From the NCBI GenBank assembly GCA_902774215.1, contig CACYHU010000019.1, positions 1 to 36,226 of the forward strand: a stretch of DNA of 36,226 nucleotides, in the 5' to 3' direction. Of this stretch, positions 14,412 to 22,952 are shown in pieces. The notes below the pieces were generated by a model. That model was given only the letters and a program-made list of their open reading frames with translations. It did no database searches and was not told where the DNA came from. Position 1 is the stretch's first letter. Each line of letters opens with the position of its first letter. This DNA is from an uncultured Chloroflexota bacterium (GTDB lineage: Bacteria > Chloroflexota > Anaerolineae > Anaerolineales > Anaerolineaceae). Made by a program: the position numbers and the translations under genes.

Positions 14412-15893
14412 ATGTTATTTATTGGTGTGGATCTTGGAACTTCAGCAACGAAGCTCCTTCTGGTGGATGAAAAGGGTGACATCCTGAATACAGTCACGAA
14501 AGAATATCCGCTCATTTTCCCGCAGCCGGGCTGGAGCGAACAGGAACCCTCCGGTTGGTGGAATGCATGCACGGAAGGAATTCCCGAATTGCTGAATGGC
14601 TTTGACGCGGAGGATGTAGCCGCGCTTTCCGTGGCAGGACAGATGCACGGGCTGGTGGTCCTGGATGAAAATGATGATGTCATTCGTCCCGCAATTCTCT
14701 GGAATGACGGCCGGACCTTCAAAGAGGTGGACTATCTCAACAACACGATCGGTAAGGAAAATCTCAGCAAATGGACAGGAAATATTGCTTTTGCGGGTTT
14801 CACTGCGCCGAAAATTCTCTGGATGCGGAACAATGAACCGGAAAAATTTGCCCGGATCCGGAAAATCATGCTCCCGAAGGATTATGTCGCTTATTGTCTG
14901 ACCGGTGTTCACAGCTGTGATTACTCAGATGCTTCCGGTATGCTGCTGCTGGATGTGGAGCATAAGAGCTGGTCTCCGGATATGCTTGAAATCTGTGGCG
15001 TGACCGAAAAACAGATGCCGGCTTTATTTGAAAGCTATGAAGTTATCGGCACCATCAAACCTGATATAGCAGCGAAACTCGGACTGCCTGAGGGTGTTAA
15101 AGTAACAGCCGGAGCCGGAGATAATGCTGCTGCTGCAGTCGGTACCGGAACTGTCGGAAACGGCGCCTGCAATATTTCTCTGGGTACCTCCGGAACGATC
15201 TTTATTTCTTCTGATTCCTTCAGCGTTGATTCCGGGAACAGCCTGCATGCCTTTGCACATTCGGATGGAAAATTCCACCTGATGGGATGCATGCTTTCCG
15301 CTGCTTCCTGCAATAAATGGTTCTGTGAAGATATCCTGAAAACAGATGATTATGACGGTGAGCAGGCTCAGATCTCTCCGGAGGCATATGGCAGAAATAA
15401 TGTATTCTTCCTGCCATACCTTATGGGCGAACGCAGCCCGATCAATGATACCAACGCCAGCGGCACCTTCATTGGGCTGCGCATGGATACCTCCCGTGCG
15501 GATATGGTGCTGGCGGTCCTTGAGGGGGTCTGTTTCGCTATAAGGGATTCTTTTGAGGTGGCAAAAGGATTGGGTATTGATATATCCCGTTCGATGATCT
15601 GTGGCGGCGGTTCTAAATCACCGCTCTGGCGTCAAATGATGGCAAATGTGCTTGGCATTCCGCTGGATATCCCGCAGACAGAGCAGGGTCCCGGTTATGG
15701 TGCTGCGATCCTCGCTATGGTTGGTGCAGGTCTTTATCCGGATGTGCGTACAGCCTGTGCCGAGCTGGTCCATGTGGCTGAAACAGTGGAACCACAGCCC
15801 GAAATGAAGGCGCTCTATCAGGAACGTTATGAGAAATTCCGCCTGATTTATCCTTCCTGCAAACAGCTGTTTGCTCATCTGGCAGGAATGTAG
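14412..15893 (+). CDS. xylB: Xylulokinase
   Basis: A 493-aa FGGY-family carbohydrate kinase. It starts IGVDLGTSATKLLLVDEKGDI and has the xylulokinase motif SVAGQMHGLVVLDE (about 75-88) followed by AILWNDGRT. The C-terminal domain carries the ATP-binding CGGGSKSPLWRQMMANVLG and GPGYGAAILA. It phosphorylates D-xylulose to xylulose-5-phosphate, the second step of xylose catabolism, in the cytoplasm. ATG 14412 is preceded by GAGGAG at 14401-14406. It has its own promoter and a different operator from xylA, which follows 280 nt downstream, so the two may be differently controlled. Length is normal for XylB. Confidence 0.95.
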   Translation: MLFIGVDLGTSATKLLLVDEKGDILNTVTKEYPLIFPQPGWSEQEPSGWWNACTEGIPELLNGFDAEDVAALSVAGQMHGLVVLDENDDVIRPAILWNDGRTFKEVDYLNNTIGKENLSKWTGNIAFAGFTAPKILWMRNNEPEKFARIRKIMLPKDYVAYCLTGVHSCDYSDASGMLLLDVEHKSWSPDMLEICGVTEKQMPALFESYEVIGTIKPDIAAKLGLPEGVKVTAGAGDNAAAAVGTGTVGNGACNISLGTSGTIFISSDSFSVDSGNSLHAFAHSDGKFHLMGCMLSAASCNKWFCEDILKTDDYDGEQAQISPEAYGRNNVFFLPYLMGERSPINDTNASGTFIGLRMDTSRADMVLAVLEGVCFAIRDSFEVAKGLGIDISRSMICGGGSKSPLWRQMMANVLGIPLDIPQTEQGPGYGAAILAMVGAGLYPDVRTACAELVHVAETVEPQPEMKALYQERYEKFRLIYPSCKQLFAHLAGM

Positions 15894-15904
15894 TCAATAA
15901 AAAC

Positions 15905-15936
15905 AGGATGCAGGCTGTGATTTCAGCCTGCATCCT
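15905..15936. terminator. 13-bp perfect hairpin after xylB
   Basis: AGGATGCAGGCTG and CAGCCTGCATCCT form a perfect stem around TGATTT, 11 nt after the xylB stop. The T tract is on the minus-strand side (AATAAAAAC precedes it on plus), so as a rho-independent terminator it reads best on minus; on plus it may stabilise the xylB mRNA 3' end. Confidence 0.6.
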
Positions 15937-15993
15937 ATACCCTGATAACTTTAAAAACTGTTATCTGTCATAGTGAAAACCTGACAAAAATCA

Positions 15994-16023
15994 TTAGACT
16001 TTTTTCCGCTGTTTGGGTATTAT
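15994..16023 (+). promoter_or_regulatory. xylA promoter
   Basis: TTAGAC (15994-15999), 18-nt spacer, TATTAT (16018-16023), about 150 nt before xylA. Two CGTGC-type boxes lie downstream in the leader. Confidence 0.5.
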
Positions 16024-16065
16024 TTACGAAAACAATACGAGAGTTCATTTTTTTATGTGAGAATA

Positions 16066-16079
16066 CGTGCGCGTACACG
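16066..16079 (+). promoter_or_regulatory. Degenerate CGTGC-N4-ACACG box in the xylA leader
   Basis: CGTGCGCGTACACG matches the 16131-16144 box at 11 of 14 positions and keeps the same inverted-repeat spacing with one arm mismatch. Two sites 65 bp apart would allow cooperative or looped repression. Confidence 0.5.
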
Positions 16080-16130
16080 GTTCCCGCTGGCAGTAAAAAG
16101 CAATTATGCTTTTTTATTTTTATTCAAAAA

Positions 16131-16144
16131 CGTGCACGAGCACG
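16131..16144 (-). promoter_or_regulatory. Palindromic operator-like box CGTGC-N4-GCACG (copy 2, xylA)
   Basis: CGTGCACGAGCACG is the exact reverse complement of the box at 2068-2081 before the CUT1 importer. It lies 18 nt before the xylA Shine-Dalgarno and about 110 nt after the -10, where a bound repressor would block elongation. Confidence 0.65.
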
Positions 16145-16174
16145 AAACAAGTAAAGGAGTTCAAGGAGCAAAAT

Positions 16175-17485
16175 ATGGCAGAATTTTTCCCGAATATCCC
16201 CAGGATCAAATATGAGGGACCTCAGAGTGATAATCCTTTGGCTTTCAAATTTTACAATCCGGAAGAAGAAATTGCCGGACGGAAGATGAAGGATCATCTG
16301 CGTTTTTCCATGGCCTGGTGGCACACCCTGTGTGCAAATGGCACAGATATGTTCGGTGTAGGAACCGTTGACAAGTCATTTAACACAAGCGATCCGATGG
16401 ATCTGGCGAAGGCAAAGGTTGAAGCCGGTTTCGAAATCATGGACAAGACCGGGATCGAATTCTTCGCTTTCCATGATCGTGACATCGCTCCTGAAGGCGA
16501 GAATCTGGCGGAGACCAACAGGAATCTGGATGTTATTGTTGATCTGATCGAAGCAAAGATGAAGGAAACCGGCAAAAAGCTGCTGTGGGATACTGCCAAT
16601 ATGTTTGGTAATCCGCGTTATATGCATGGTGCCGGTACATCTCCGAATGCCGATGCTTTTGCTTATGCGGCTGCACAGGCAAAGAAAGCCATTGAGATCG
16701 GCACACGCCTCGGTGCGGAAGGTTACACCTTCTGGGGCGGACGTGAAGGCTATGATACGCTGCTGAATACCAACATGGGCCTGGAACTGGACAATATGGC
16801 CCGCCTGCTCCGCATGGAGATCGAATATGGCCGCAGCATCGGTTTCAAAGGCAATTTCTACGTTGAACCGAAACCGAAGGAACCGACCAAGCATCAGTAT
16901 GATTTTGACTCCGCGACAGTTATCGGCTTCCTCCGCAAATACGGTCTGGACATGAAACTGAACATCGAAGCCAACCATGGTACACTTGCCGGACACACCT
17001 TCCAGCATGAACTGCGCGTCGCCCGCACCGAAGGTTATTTCGGTTCCGTTGATGCAAACATCGGTGATATGCTTCTTGGCTGGGATACGGACGAGTTCCC
17101 GTACAATGTTTATGACACGACTCTTGCGATGTATGAAGTCCTCAAAGCCGGTGGTTTTGAAAAGGGCGGTCTGAACTTCGACTCCAAGACCCGTCGTCCG
17201 TCCTGCGGATTGGATGACATTTTCCATGCCCACATCATGGGTATGGATTCCTTTGCCCTCGGTCTGCGCATGGCTGATAAGCTCATCAAAGACGGACGCA
17301 TCGACAAGTTCGTTGAAGAACGCTATTCCAGCTACAACAGCGGCATCGGTAAAAAGATCGTTGACGGTACCGCAACTGTCCAGGAACTGGAAGAATATGC
17401 CCTCGCGATGGGCGATGTGAAGACCAACACCTCCGGCCGCCAGGAATATCTGGAAGCTGTGATGAACCAGGTGATGTTCGGATAA
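16175..17485 (+). CDS. xylA: Xylose isomerase
   Basis: A 436-aa enzyme of the longer (class II) xylose isomerase group, normal length. It shows the catalytic [12 protein letters not shown] with His100 and Asp103, the metal-binding [15 protein letters not shown] with Glu231 and Lys233, and later [17 protein letters not shown] and GSVDANIGD. It interconverts D-xylose and D-xylulose in the cytoplasm using two divalent metals. Start set at ATG 16175, with AAGGAG at 16163-16168 and the conserved beginning [15 protein letters not shown]. The in-frame ATG at 16106 lies upstream of this site and inside the operator region. It sits between xylB and the CUT2 importer, all on the plus strand. Two operator-like boxes in its leader suggest substrate-dependent repression. 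Confidence 0.97.
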   Translation: MAEFFPNIPRIKYEGPQSDNPLAFKFYNPEEEIAGRKMKDHLRFSMAWWHTLCANGTDMFGVGTVDKSFNTSDPMDLAKAKVEAGFEIMDKTGIEFFAFHDRDIAPEGENLAETNRNLDVIVDLIEAKMKETGKKLLWDTANMFGNPRYMHGAGTSPNADAFAYAAAQAKKAIEIGTRLGAEGYTFWGGREGYDTLLNTNMGLELDNMARLLRMEIEYGRSIGFKGNFYVEPKPKEPTKHQYDFDSATVIGFLRKYGLDMKLNIEANHGTLAGHTFQHELRVARTEGYFGSVDANIGDMLLGWDTDEFPYNVYDTTLAMYEVLKAGGFEKGGLNFDSKTRRPSCGLDDIFHAHIMGMDSFALGLRMADKLIKDGRIDKFVEERYSSYNSGIGKKIVDGTATVQELEEYALAMGDVKTNTSGRQEYLEAVMNQVMFG

Positions 17486-17515
17486 AAAAAGTGAATTTTG
17501 TCTTAGCCTCATTTC

Positions 17516-17544
17516 TTGACAAAAAAGGATGTGTCGGTTAGGAT
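17516..17544 (+). promoter_or_regulatory. Promoter of the CUT2 monosaccharide importer operon
   Basis: TTGACA (17516-17521), 17-nt spacer, TAGGAT (17539-17544), leaving a leader of about 105 nt before the binding-protein gene. No CGTGC box is present here. Confidence 0.65.
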
Positions 17545-17654
17545 GAATATACAACTATGACAAAATTGGTTTTAATTATAAAAGAATGACAGTTTGAATT
17601 CTTTTGTAATCATAAGTAAAACCCGTAAGGGTAAACAAAAAGGAGTGTTTAGTT

Positions 17655-18695
17655 ATGAAAAAAGTTTTATTTGTTTTGCTTGCTCTGGCTCTCTGCCTGA
17701 CAGCTACTGCCGCTTTTGCTGAAAAGGTTGGCGTTTCCATGCCGACAAAGGATCTGCAGCGCTGGAACCAGGATGGCGATTATATGAAAGCCAACCTCGA
17801 AGAAGCCGGCTACGAAGTTGACCTGCAGTATGCTTCCAACGATGTCCAGACCCAGCTTTCCCAGGTCGAAAACATGATCAACAGCGGCTGCGACGTTCTG
17901 GTCATTGCTGCTATTGAAGGTTCCTCCCTGGGTTCCGCTCTGGCCCTGGCGAAGGAAAATGAAATCCCCGTCATCGCCTACGACCGTCTGCTGATGGATT
18001 CCGACGCGGTTTCCTTCTACTCAACCTTTGATAACTACAAAGTCGGTACCATCCAGGGTGATTTTATTAAGAAAACTCTGGATCTCGACAACGCTGAAGG
18101 CCCGTTCAACCTCGAAATCACTGCCGGCGATCCGGGCGACAACAATGCCCGCTACTTCTATCAGGGCGCTATTGATGTGATCATGCCCTACATCGAATCC
18201 GGCAAACTGGTTGTCAAATCCGGTCAGATCGACTTCACTGAAGTTGCTACCCCGACCTGGGCTACTGAAGTTGCTCAGTCCCGCGCTGAGAACATTCTGT
18301 CCTCCTTCTATGCCGATGGCTCCAATGTGGATGTCTGGCTCTGCTCCAATGACTCCACTGCACTGGGTGTTACCAACGCTCTTGCTGCCAACTACAACGG
18401 CAATTGGCCGATCATCACCGGTCAGGACTGCGACAAACCGAACACCAAGAATATCATTGATGGCAAGCAGAGCATGTGCGTCTTCAAGGATACCCGCACC
18501 CTGGCTGCCCAGGTTGTGAAGATGATCGGTCAGATCCTCAAGGGTGAAGAAGTCGATGTCAATGACACCGAAACCTATGACAACAACGTCATAGTTGTTC
18601 CGTCCTTCCTGTGCGAACCGGTCTTCGCCAATGCGGAAAACTGGAAGGAAATCCTGATTGATTCCGGTTACTACACCGAAGATGATATCAAATAA
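17655..18695 (+). CDS. chvE: ChvE/XylF-like monosaccharide ABC transporter substrate-binding protein
   Basis: A 346-aa periplasmic-binding-protein-like receptor with an N-terminal secretion signal (MKKVLFVLLALALCLTAT then AAFA, probable cleavage before EKVGVSMP). The body has the sugar-binding family 4 pattern: KDLQRWNQDGDYMKANLEEAG, VIAAIEGSSLGSALALAKENEIPVIAYDRLL, AGDPGDNNARYFYQGA, WLCSNDSTALGVTNAL, TGQDCDKPN. The family binds xylose, glucose, galactose and related aldoses and delivers them to a CUT2 importer. The Cys in the hydrophobic core is not in a convincing lipobox, so the protein looks secreted rather than lipid-anchored, which is unusual for a Gram-positive cell. Shine-Dalgarno AAAGGAGTG. 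A terminator separates it from the ATPase gene, favouring excess receptor. Confidence 0.93.
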   Translation: MKKVLFVLLALALCLTATAAFAEKVGVSMPTKDLQRWNQDGDYMKANLEEAGYEVDLQYASNDVQTQLSQVENMINSGCDVLVIAAIEGSSLGSALALAKENEIPVIAYDRLLMDSDAVSFYSTFDNYKVGTIQGDFIKKTLDLDNAEGPFNLEITAGDPGDNNARYFYQGAIDVIMPYIESGKLVVKSGQIDFTEVATPTWATEVAQSRAENILSSFYADGSNVDVWLCSNDSTALGVTNALAANYNGNWPIITGQDCDKPNTKNIIDGKQSMCVFKDTRTLAAQVVKMIGQILKGEEVDVNDTETYDNNVIVVPSFLCEPVFANAENWKEILIDSGYYTEDDIK

Positions 18696-18714
18696 TTGAA
18701 ATAGTTATGTACTT

Positions 18715-18746
18715 GATACAGGCGGGAGTTCCCGCCTGTATCTTTT
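18715..18746 (+). terminator. Attenuating terminator between binding-protein and ATPase genes
   Basis: GATACAGGCGGGA pairs with TCCCGCCTGTATC, followed by TTTTC. Strong stem, short T tract, so partial read-through into the ATPase and permease genes is expected. Confidence 0.8.
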
Positions 18747-18796
18747 CATGATAAGACCGGGTAAATTCCACGCGACATAAGGAGCGGAGAAATAAA

Positions 18797-20341
18797 ATGG
18801 CTGATATTTTACTGGAAATGAGGAATATCACAAAGACCTTCCCCGGCGTAAAGGCTCTCGACAATGTAAATCTCCAGGTGGAGCGTGGTGAGATCCATGC
18901 CCTGGTCGGAGAAAACGGAGCAGGAAAAAGCACGCTCATGAATGTATTGAGCGGCATTTATCCTTATGGGACCTATACAGGCGACATTATTTACGACGGG
19001 CAGGTCATGAAGTTCTCGAATATTAAAGATTCGGAACGGAGAGGCATCGTCATTATCCATCAGGAGCTGGCTTTGATTCCTGAAATGACGATCGGCGAAA
19101 ATATGTATCTGGGCAACGAGCGCGGCAGCAAGTTCGCGATCGACTGGAATACAACCTATGCGGAAGCCGACAAATATCTGAAAATGGTCGGTCTTACGGA
19201 AAGCTCAAAGGTGCAGGTGAAAACCATCGGCACCGGTAAACAGCAGCTTGTTGAGATCGCGAAAGCACTCGCGAAGCAGGCTAAACTGCTGATTCTGGAC
19301 GAACCTACGTCCTCCCTGAATGAAGAAGATTCCCGCGCACTGCTGGACCTCATGCTGTCATTCAAGAAACAGGGTATGACGATGATCATCATCACCCATA
19401 AACTGAATGAGGTCGCGTATGTGGCGGATAAAATTACCGTTGTCCGTGACGGTTCTACCATTGAGACGCTTGATAACCACGGAAAAGAACCCATCAGTGA
19501 AGAACGTATCATCAAGGGAATGGTTGGACGTGAAATGACCAACCGCTTCCCGAAGCGCGAAGGTGTTATAATCGGCAATATCCGTATGGAAGTCGATAAT
19601 TGGACAGTTCATCATCCGCTGTATCCGGAACGGAAAGTCGTAGATAATGTATCCATCAATGTGCGCAGCGGTGAAGTTGTCGGCATTTACGGTTTGATGG
19701 GTGCCGGACGGACCGAACTTGCCATGAGTATCTTCGGCCAGTCCTATGGTGTGAACTGCACCGGGACGCTGAAGCTCGACGGAAAAGAAGTAAAACTGAA
19801 AAAGAGCGAAGCGGACGCGATCAAACACAAGATCGCCTATGTCACAGAAGACCGCAAAGGCAATGGTTTGGTATTATCACAATCCATTAAAGTAAATACC
19901 TCACTTGCCAACCTGAGTGCCATTGCGAACAATTCTGTGATTGACGGTGATAAAGAATATGCGGTTGCTCAGGAATACAAAGATAAACTTTCCATCAAAA
20001 CACCGACTGTTGAACAGCTGGTTGGCAATTTGTCCGGCGGTAACCAGCAGAAGGTTTTGCTGGCGAAATGGATGTTCGCGGATCCGGATATCATGATCCT
20101 GGATGAACCGACCCGCGGTATCGATGTCGGTGCGAAATATGAAATCTACTGCATTATCAATGATCTGGCGGCAGCCGGGAAGTGTGTTCTGATGATTTCC
20201 TCCGAACTGCCGGAAGTTCTTGGCATGAGTGACCGGATCTATATCATGAATGCCGGGAAAATTCTCGGTGAAATGAAAGCGAAAGACGCTACACAGGAAA
20301 ACATCATGGCGTTGATCCTGCAGTCCGGAAGGGGGGATTAA
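18797..20341 (+). CDS. mmsA: CUT2 monosaccharide ABC transporter ATP-binding protein (double ATPase)
   Basis: A 514-aa protein with two fused ABC cassettes, the layout of XylG/GguA/MmsA. The first has Walker [10 protein letters not shown] (about residues 37-45), the [10 protein letters not shown] insertion typical of this subgroup, a weak signature ([14 protein letters not shown]) and Walker [12 protein letters not shown]. The second has a degenerate Walker A (GLMGAGRTE), a good signature [14 protein letters not shown] and Walker [13 protein letters not shown]. It powers import by the two downstream permeases. Preceded by GGAGCGGAG. It runs nearly directly into the next gene (2-nt gap). Symbol by subgroup resemblance; xylG or gguA would be equally used. 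Confidence 0.94.
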   Translation: MADILLEMRNITKTFPGVKALDNVNLQVERGEIHALVGENGAGKSTLMNVLSGIYPYGTYTGDIIYDGQVMKFSNIKDSERRGIVIIHQELALIPEMTIGENMYLGNERGSKFAIDWNTTYAEADKYLKMVGLTESSKVQVKTIGTGKQQLVEIAKALAKQAKLLILDEPTSSLNEEDSRALLDLMLSFKKQGMTMIIITHKLNEVAYVADKITVVRDGSTIETLDNHGKEPISEERIIKGMVGREMTNRFPKREGVIIGNIRMEVDNWTVHHPLYPERKVVDNVSINVRSGEVVGIYGLMGAGRTELAMSIFGQSYGVNCTGTLKLDGKEVKLKKSEADAIKHKIAYVTEDRKGNGLVLSQSIKVNTSLANLSAIANNSVIDGDKEYAVAQEYKDKLSIKTPTVEQLVGNLSGGNQQKVLLAKWMFADPDIMILDEPTRGIDVGAKYEIYCIINDLAAAGKCVLMISSELPEVLGMSDRIYIMNAGKILGEMKAKDATQENIMALILQSGRGD

Positions 20342-20343
20342 GC

Positions 20344-21501
20344 ATGAAGGTTGGTGATTTTTTCAAGAAATATACCATGGTTCTTGCCCTGGTTGCGGTT
20401 GCGATTTTCTTTTCCATCACAACACAGGGAAAAATTCTTTTCCCGCAGAACATCAATAACCTGATCTCACAGAACGGTTATGTATTTGTTTTGGCCTCAG
20501 GTATGCTGCTTTGTATTCTGACGGGCGGCAACATTGATCTTGCAGTCGGATCCGTGGTTTGTTTTTCCGGGGCCATTGGTGTTGTCATGATGGAAAAAGG
20601 TGTGAACATGTGGATCGCTGCCCTTGTGATGCTTCTGGTCGGTCTTGCAATCGGATTGTTTCAGGGGTTCTGGATCGCGAAGGTATTTGTTCCGCCTTTT
20701 ATCGCGACACTCGCCGGAATGTATGCCTTCCGGGGATTGTCAAATGTAGTGCTTAATGGTTTTACAGTGACAATTTCCAATCAGACATTCCTTAAAATTT
20801 TCGGCGGAGGCGCGGATTGTTATATTCCTGATTTCCTGAGTGGAAAGGAACTGAATATGACATGTATGATCGTCGGCGTTATCATCGCTGTACTGGTCCT
20901 GGTGCTGCAGTTCCGCAAATCAGCCATTGAAAAAAAGATGGGGATCATCCAGTCAGCGACAGGGGACTATATCCGCACTGCTGTTATCGCGGTGCTGATC
21001 GTCTGGGTCGCCTGGAAACTGGCTTCTTATAAGGGGATCCCGACTGTCCTGATCTGGATCTCACTGGTGCTGCTTATTTATAACTATGTCACTACAAAAA
21101 CAGCTATCGGCCGTTACCTTTATGCCGTCGGCGGCAATGAAAAGGCAACAGCCCTTTCCGGTGTCAACACACGCAATGTATTCTGGTTTGCCTACGCGAA
21201 TATGGGCTTTCTGGCCGGGCTTGCCGGTATCCTGAACGTCGCCCGCATGACAAATGCCCAGCCGACCTTTGGTCAGGGTTATGAGATGGATGCTATTGCT
21301 GCCTGCTTCATCGGAGGCGCAAGTGCTTACGGTGGAACCGGGAAGATCTCCGGTGTCATTATCGGTGCGATTTTGATGGGGCTGATCAACCAGGGTATGT
21401 CCATTATGGGTATTGACTCCAACTATCAGCGCGTAGTCAAGGGTCTCGTGCTGATGCTGGCAGTCATGTTCGATGTGCTTTCCAAGCGCCAGAAAAAGTA
21501 A
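20344..21501 (+). CDS. mmsB: CUT2 monosaccharide ABC transporter permease, first paralog
   Basis: A 385-aa multi-spanning membrane protein of the XylH/GguB/MmsB type. It has the early motif NGYVFVLASGMLLCILTGGNIDLAVGS (about 40-66), PPFIATLAGMYAFRGL (about 116-131), a long insertion with extra membrane helices, YAVGGNEKATALSGVNTR and the C-terminal MDAIAACFIGGASAYGGTGK. It forms the sugar channel energised by the upstream double ATPase. Start ATG 20344 uses GGAAGGGGGG in the end of the ATPase gene. A second, clearly related permease follows after a short gap, so the channel is probably a heterodimer. Confidence 0.93.
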   Translation: MKVGDFFKKYTMVLALVAVAIFFSITTQGKILFPQNINNLISQNGYVFVLASGMLLCILTGGNIDLAVGSVVCFSGAIGVVMMEKGVNMWIAALVMLLVGLAIGLFQGFWIAKVFVPPFIATLAGMYAFRGLSNVVLNGFTVTISNQTFLKIFGGGADCYIPDFLSGKELNMTCMIVGVIIAVLVLVLQFRKSAIEKKMGIIQSATGDYIRTAVIAVLIVWVAWKLASYKGIPTVLIWISLVLLIYNYVTTKTAIGRYLYAVGGNEKATALSGVNTRNVFWFAYANMGFLAGLAGILNVARMTNAQPTFGQGYEMDAIAACFIGGASAYGGTGKISGVIIGAILMGLINQGMSIMGIDSNYQRVVKGLVLMLAVMFDVLSKRQKK

Positions 21502-21519
21502 GAGAGGAGGATGACTGAA

Positions 21520-22728
21520 ATGGGAAACAAAGATTCTTTCATGAGCATATTGAAGAAAAACGCAATGCTTGTCGTCCTTGTTATCGTTTATCTGTTCTTC
21601 ATGCTTCAGACAAAAGGTACGATCTTTCAGCCGGCACAGTTCAAAGCGCTCATCGACCAGAATGCTTATGTATACATTCTGGGTGTCGGTATGCTGATGT
21701 GTATGCTGACAGGCGGCAATATTGACCTGTCCTGCGGTTCCTTTGTCTGTCTGTTGGGAGCTGTCGGCGGTATTATGATGATGAAGCTTGGACTAAACAC
21801 AGGGGTGTCCATCGCTCTGATGTTTTTAGTCGGTATCGCTTACGGCTGTCTGCTGGGTTATCTGATTGCTTACATCAATATTCCGCCATGGATCGCCACT
21901 CTAGCCGGTTATCTGGCTTTCCGCGGTCTCGGTACATCAATTCTCAGCAACAATTCAAGTACCGGCTCTATTTCGATCGCCCAGAAAGCAGATTTCCTTG
22001 CCATTTTCAGCGGAAAGATTTTTGGGACCAAACCGAAAGTATTCAACTGGCCCTGCATGATCGCGGGGATCGCGGCTGCTGTTCTCACTGTCATCGTGAT
22101 CTTTACCTCACGGGCGACAAAGCTTCGCAAGGGTTATGCCGCGGATTCCTTCGTAAGTACGGTTGTAAAAAGTCTGCTTTCCGCTGCGGCTATCCTGCTT
22201 GTTATGTGGAAACTTTCCAATGCCGGCGGGATCCCGACACCGCTTGTCTGGGTCGTCGTCGTTGTGCTGATCTACAGCTTTATCACCAGCAAGACCACCC
22301 TCGGCCGTCATTTCTACATTGTCGGCGGCAACAAAGAAGCCGCGCGCATGTCCGGTGTCAACACCAACAAGATCATGTTCCTGGCTTACTTGAACATGGC
22401 TTTCCTGACCTCTATCACGACCATGATGGTTCTTGCGCGTATGACAGCGGCAAACTCTACAGCGGGCACCAACTTTGAAATGGATGCCATCTCCGCCTGT
22501 GTGGTAGGTGGTGTCTCAGCCAGCGGCGGTGCCGGTTCCGTCTTCGGTATGGTGATCGGTGCGACGCTGATCGGTGTGATCAACCTGGGTATGAGTCTGA
22601 TGGGGATCGACGCAAACTGGCAGAAGGTCGTGAAGGGCGTGGTCCTGCTCGGCGCTGTAGCGTTCGATATTTTGGGAAAACAAAACATCAACTGGAAAGC
22701 TCTGCTGCCTTTCGGTAAGAAAAACTGA
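21520..22728 (+). CDS. mmsB: CUT2 monosaccharide ABC transporter permease, second paralog
   Basis: A 402-aa permease that repeats the motifs of its neighbour: NAYVYILGVGMLMCMLTGGNIDLSCGS, PPWIATLAGYLAFRGLG, YIVGGNKEAARMSGVNT and MDAISACVVGGVSASGGAGS, ending in GKQNINWKALLPFGKKN. It is evidently a diverged tandem duplicate of the previous gene. Start placed at ATG 21520 because GAGGAGG (21504-21510) is 9 nt away; the in-frame ATG at 21511 directly touches that site. A terminator 28 nt after the stop ends the operon. ChvE-type systems normally need only one permease gene, so two suggests a heteromeric channel or alternative channels with different sugar range. Confidence 0.92.
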   Translation: MGNKDSFMSILKKNAMLVVLVIVYLFFMLQTKGTIFQPAQFKALIDQNAYVYILGVGMLMCMLTGGNIDLSCGSFVCLLGAVGGIMMMKLGLNTGVSIALMFLVGIAYGCLLGYLIAYINIPPWIATLAGYLAFRGLGTSILSNNSSTGSISIAQKADFLAIFSGKIFGTKPKVFNWPCMIAGIAAAVLTVIVIFTSRATKLRKGYAADSFVSTVVKSLLSAAAILLVMWKLSNAGGIPTPLVWVVVVVLIYSFITSKTTLGRHFYIVGGNKEAARMSGVNTNKIMFLAYLNMAFLTSITTMMVLARMTAANSTAGTNFEMDAISACVVGGVSASGGAGSVFGMVIGATLIGVINLGMSLMGIDANWQKVVKGVVLLGAVAFDILGKQNINWKALLPFGKKN

Positions 22729-22756
22729 TTCATAGTTTTCTCCTTTCTTTTATTCA

Positions 22757-22784
22757 AAAATGCTGTCCTTTCGGGCAGCATTTT
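22757..22784 (+). terminator. Terminator of the CUT2 importer operon
   Basis: AAAATGCTGTCC pairs with GGGCAGCATTTT (one G:U) around TTTC; the T-rich arm continues TTTTATTTTC. Confidence 0.85.
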
Positions 22785-22833
22785 ATTTTCAGAAAATCTG
22801 GAAGACTCTTTTATTTGTATGCTCAGTTTTAGG

Positions 22834-22951
22834 GAAACGCTGATTTATTCAGTTTGAGTCAAAGTGACCTGTTTTCGTTGACTCATTATGAGTCAACAGA
22901 ACAGGTCGCTTTGACTCATTTTTTTGTTTGACAGCCAATTATCAGTGTTTT
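22834..22951. repeat. Family B palindromic repeat, copy 1 (full length)
   Basis: Outer arms AAACGCTGAT (22835-22844) and ATCAGTGTTT (22941-22950). The core at 22856-22917 folds as GAGTCAAAGTGACCTGTT against AACAGGTCGCTTTGACTC (one G:U), with an inner stem GTTGACTCA-TTA-TGAGTCAAC. It fills the convergent gap between the importer operon and the minus-strand esterase and could terminate from either side. Confidence 0.85.
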
Positions 22952-22952
22952 C

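Noticed and set aside
16376-17554. 392-codon minus-strand open frame opposite xylA
   Set aside because: Antisense mirror of a highly conserved gene; no domain or ribosome-binding site recognised.
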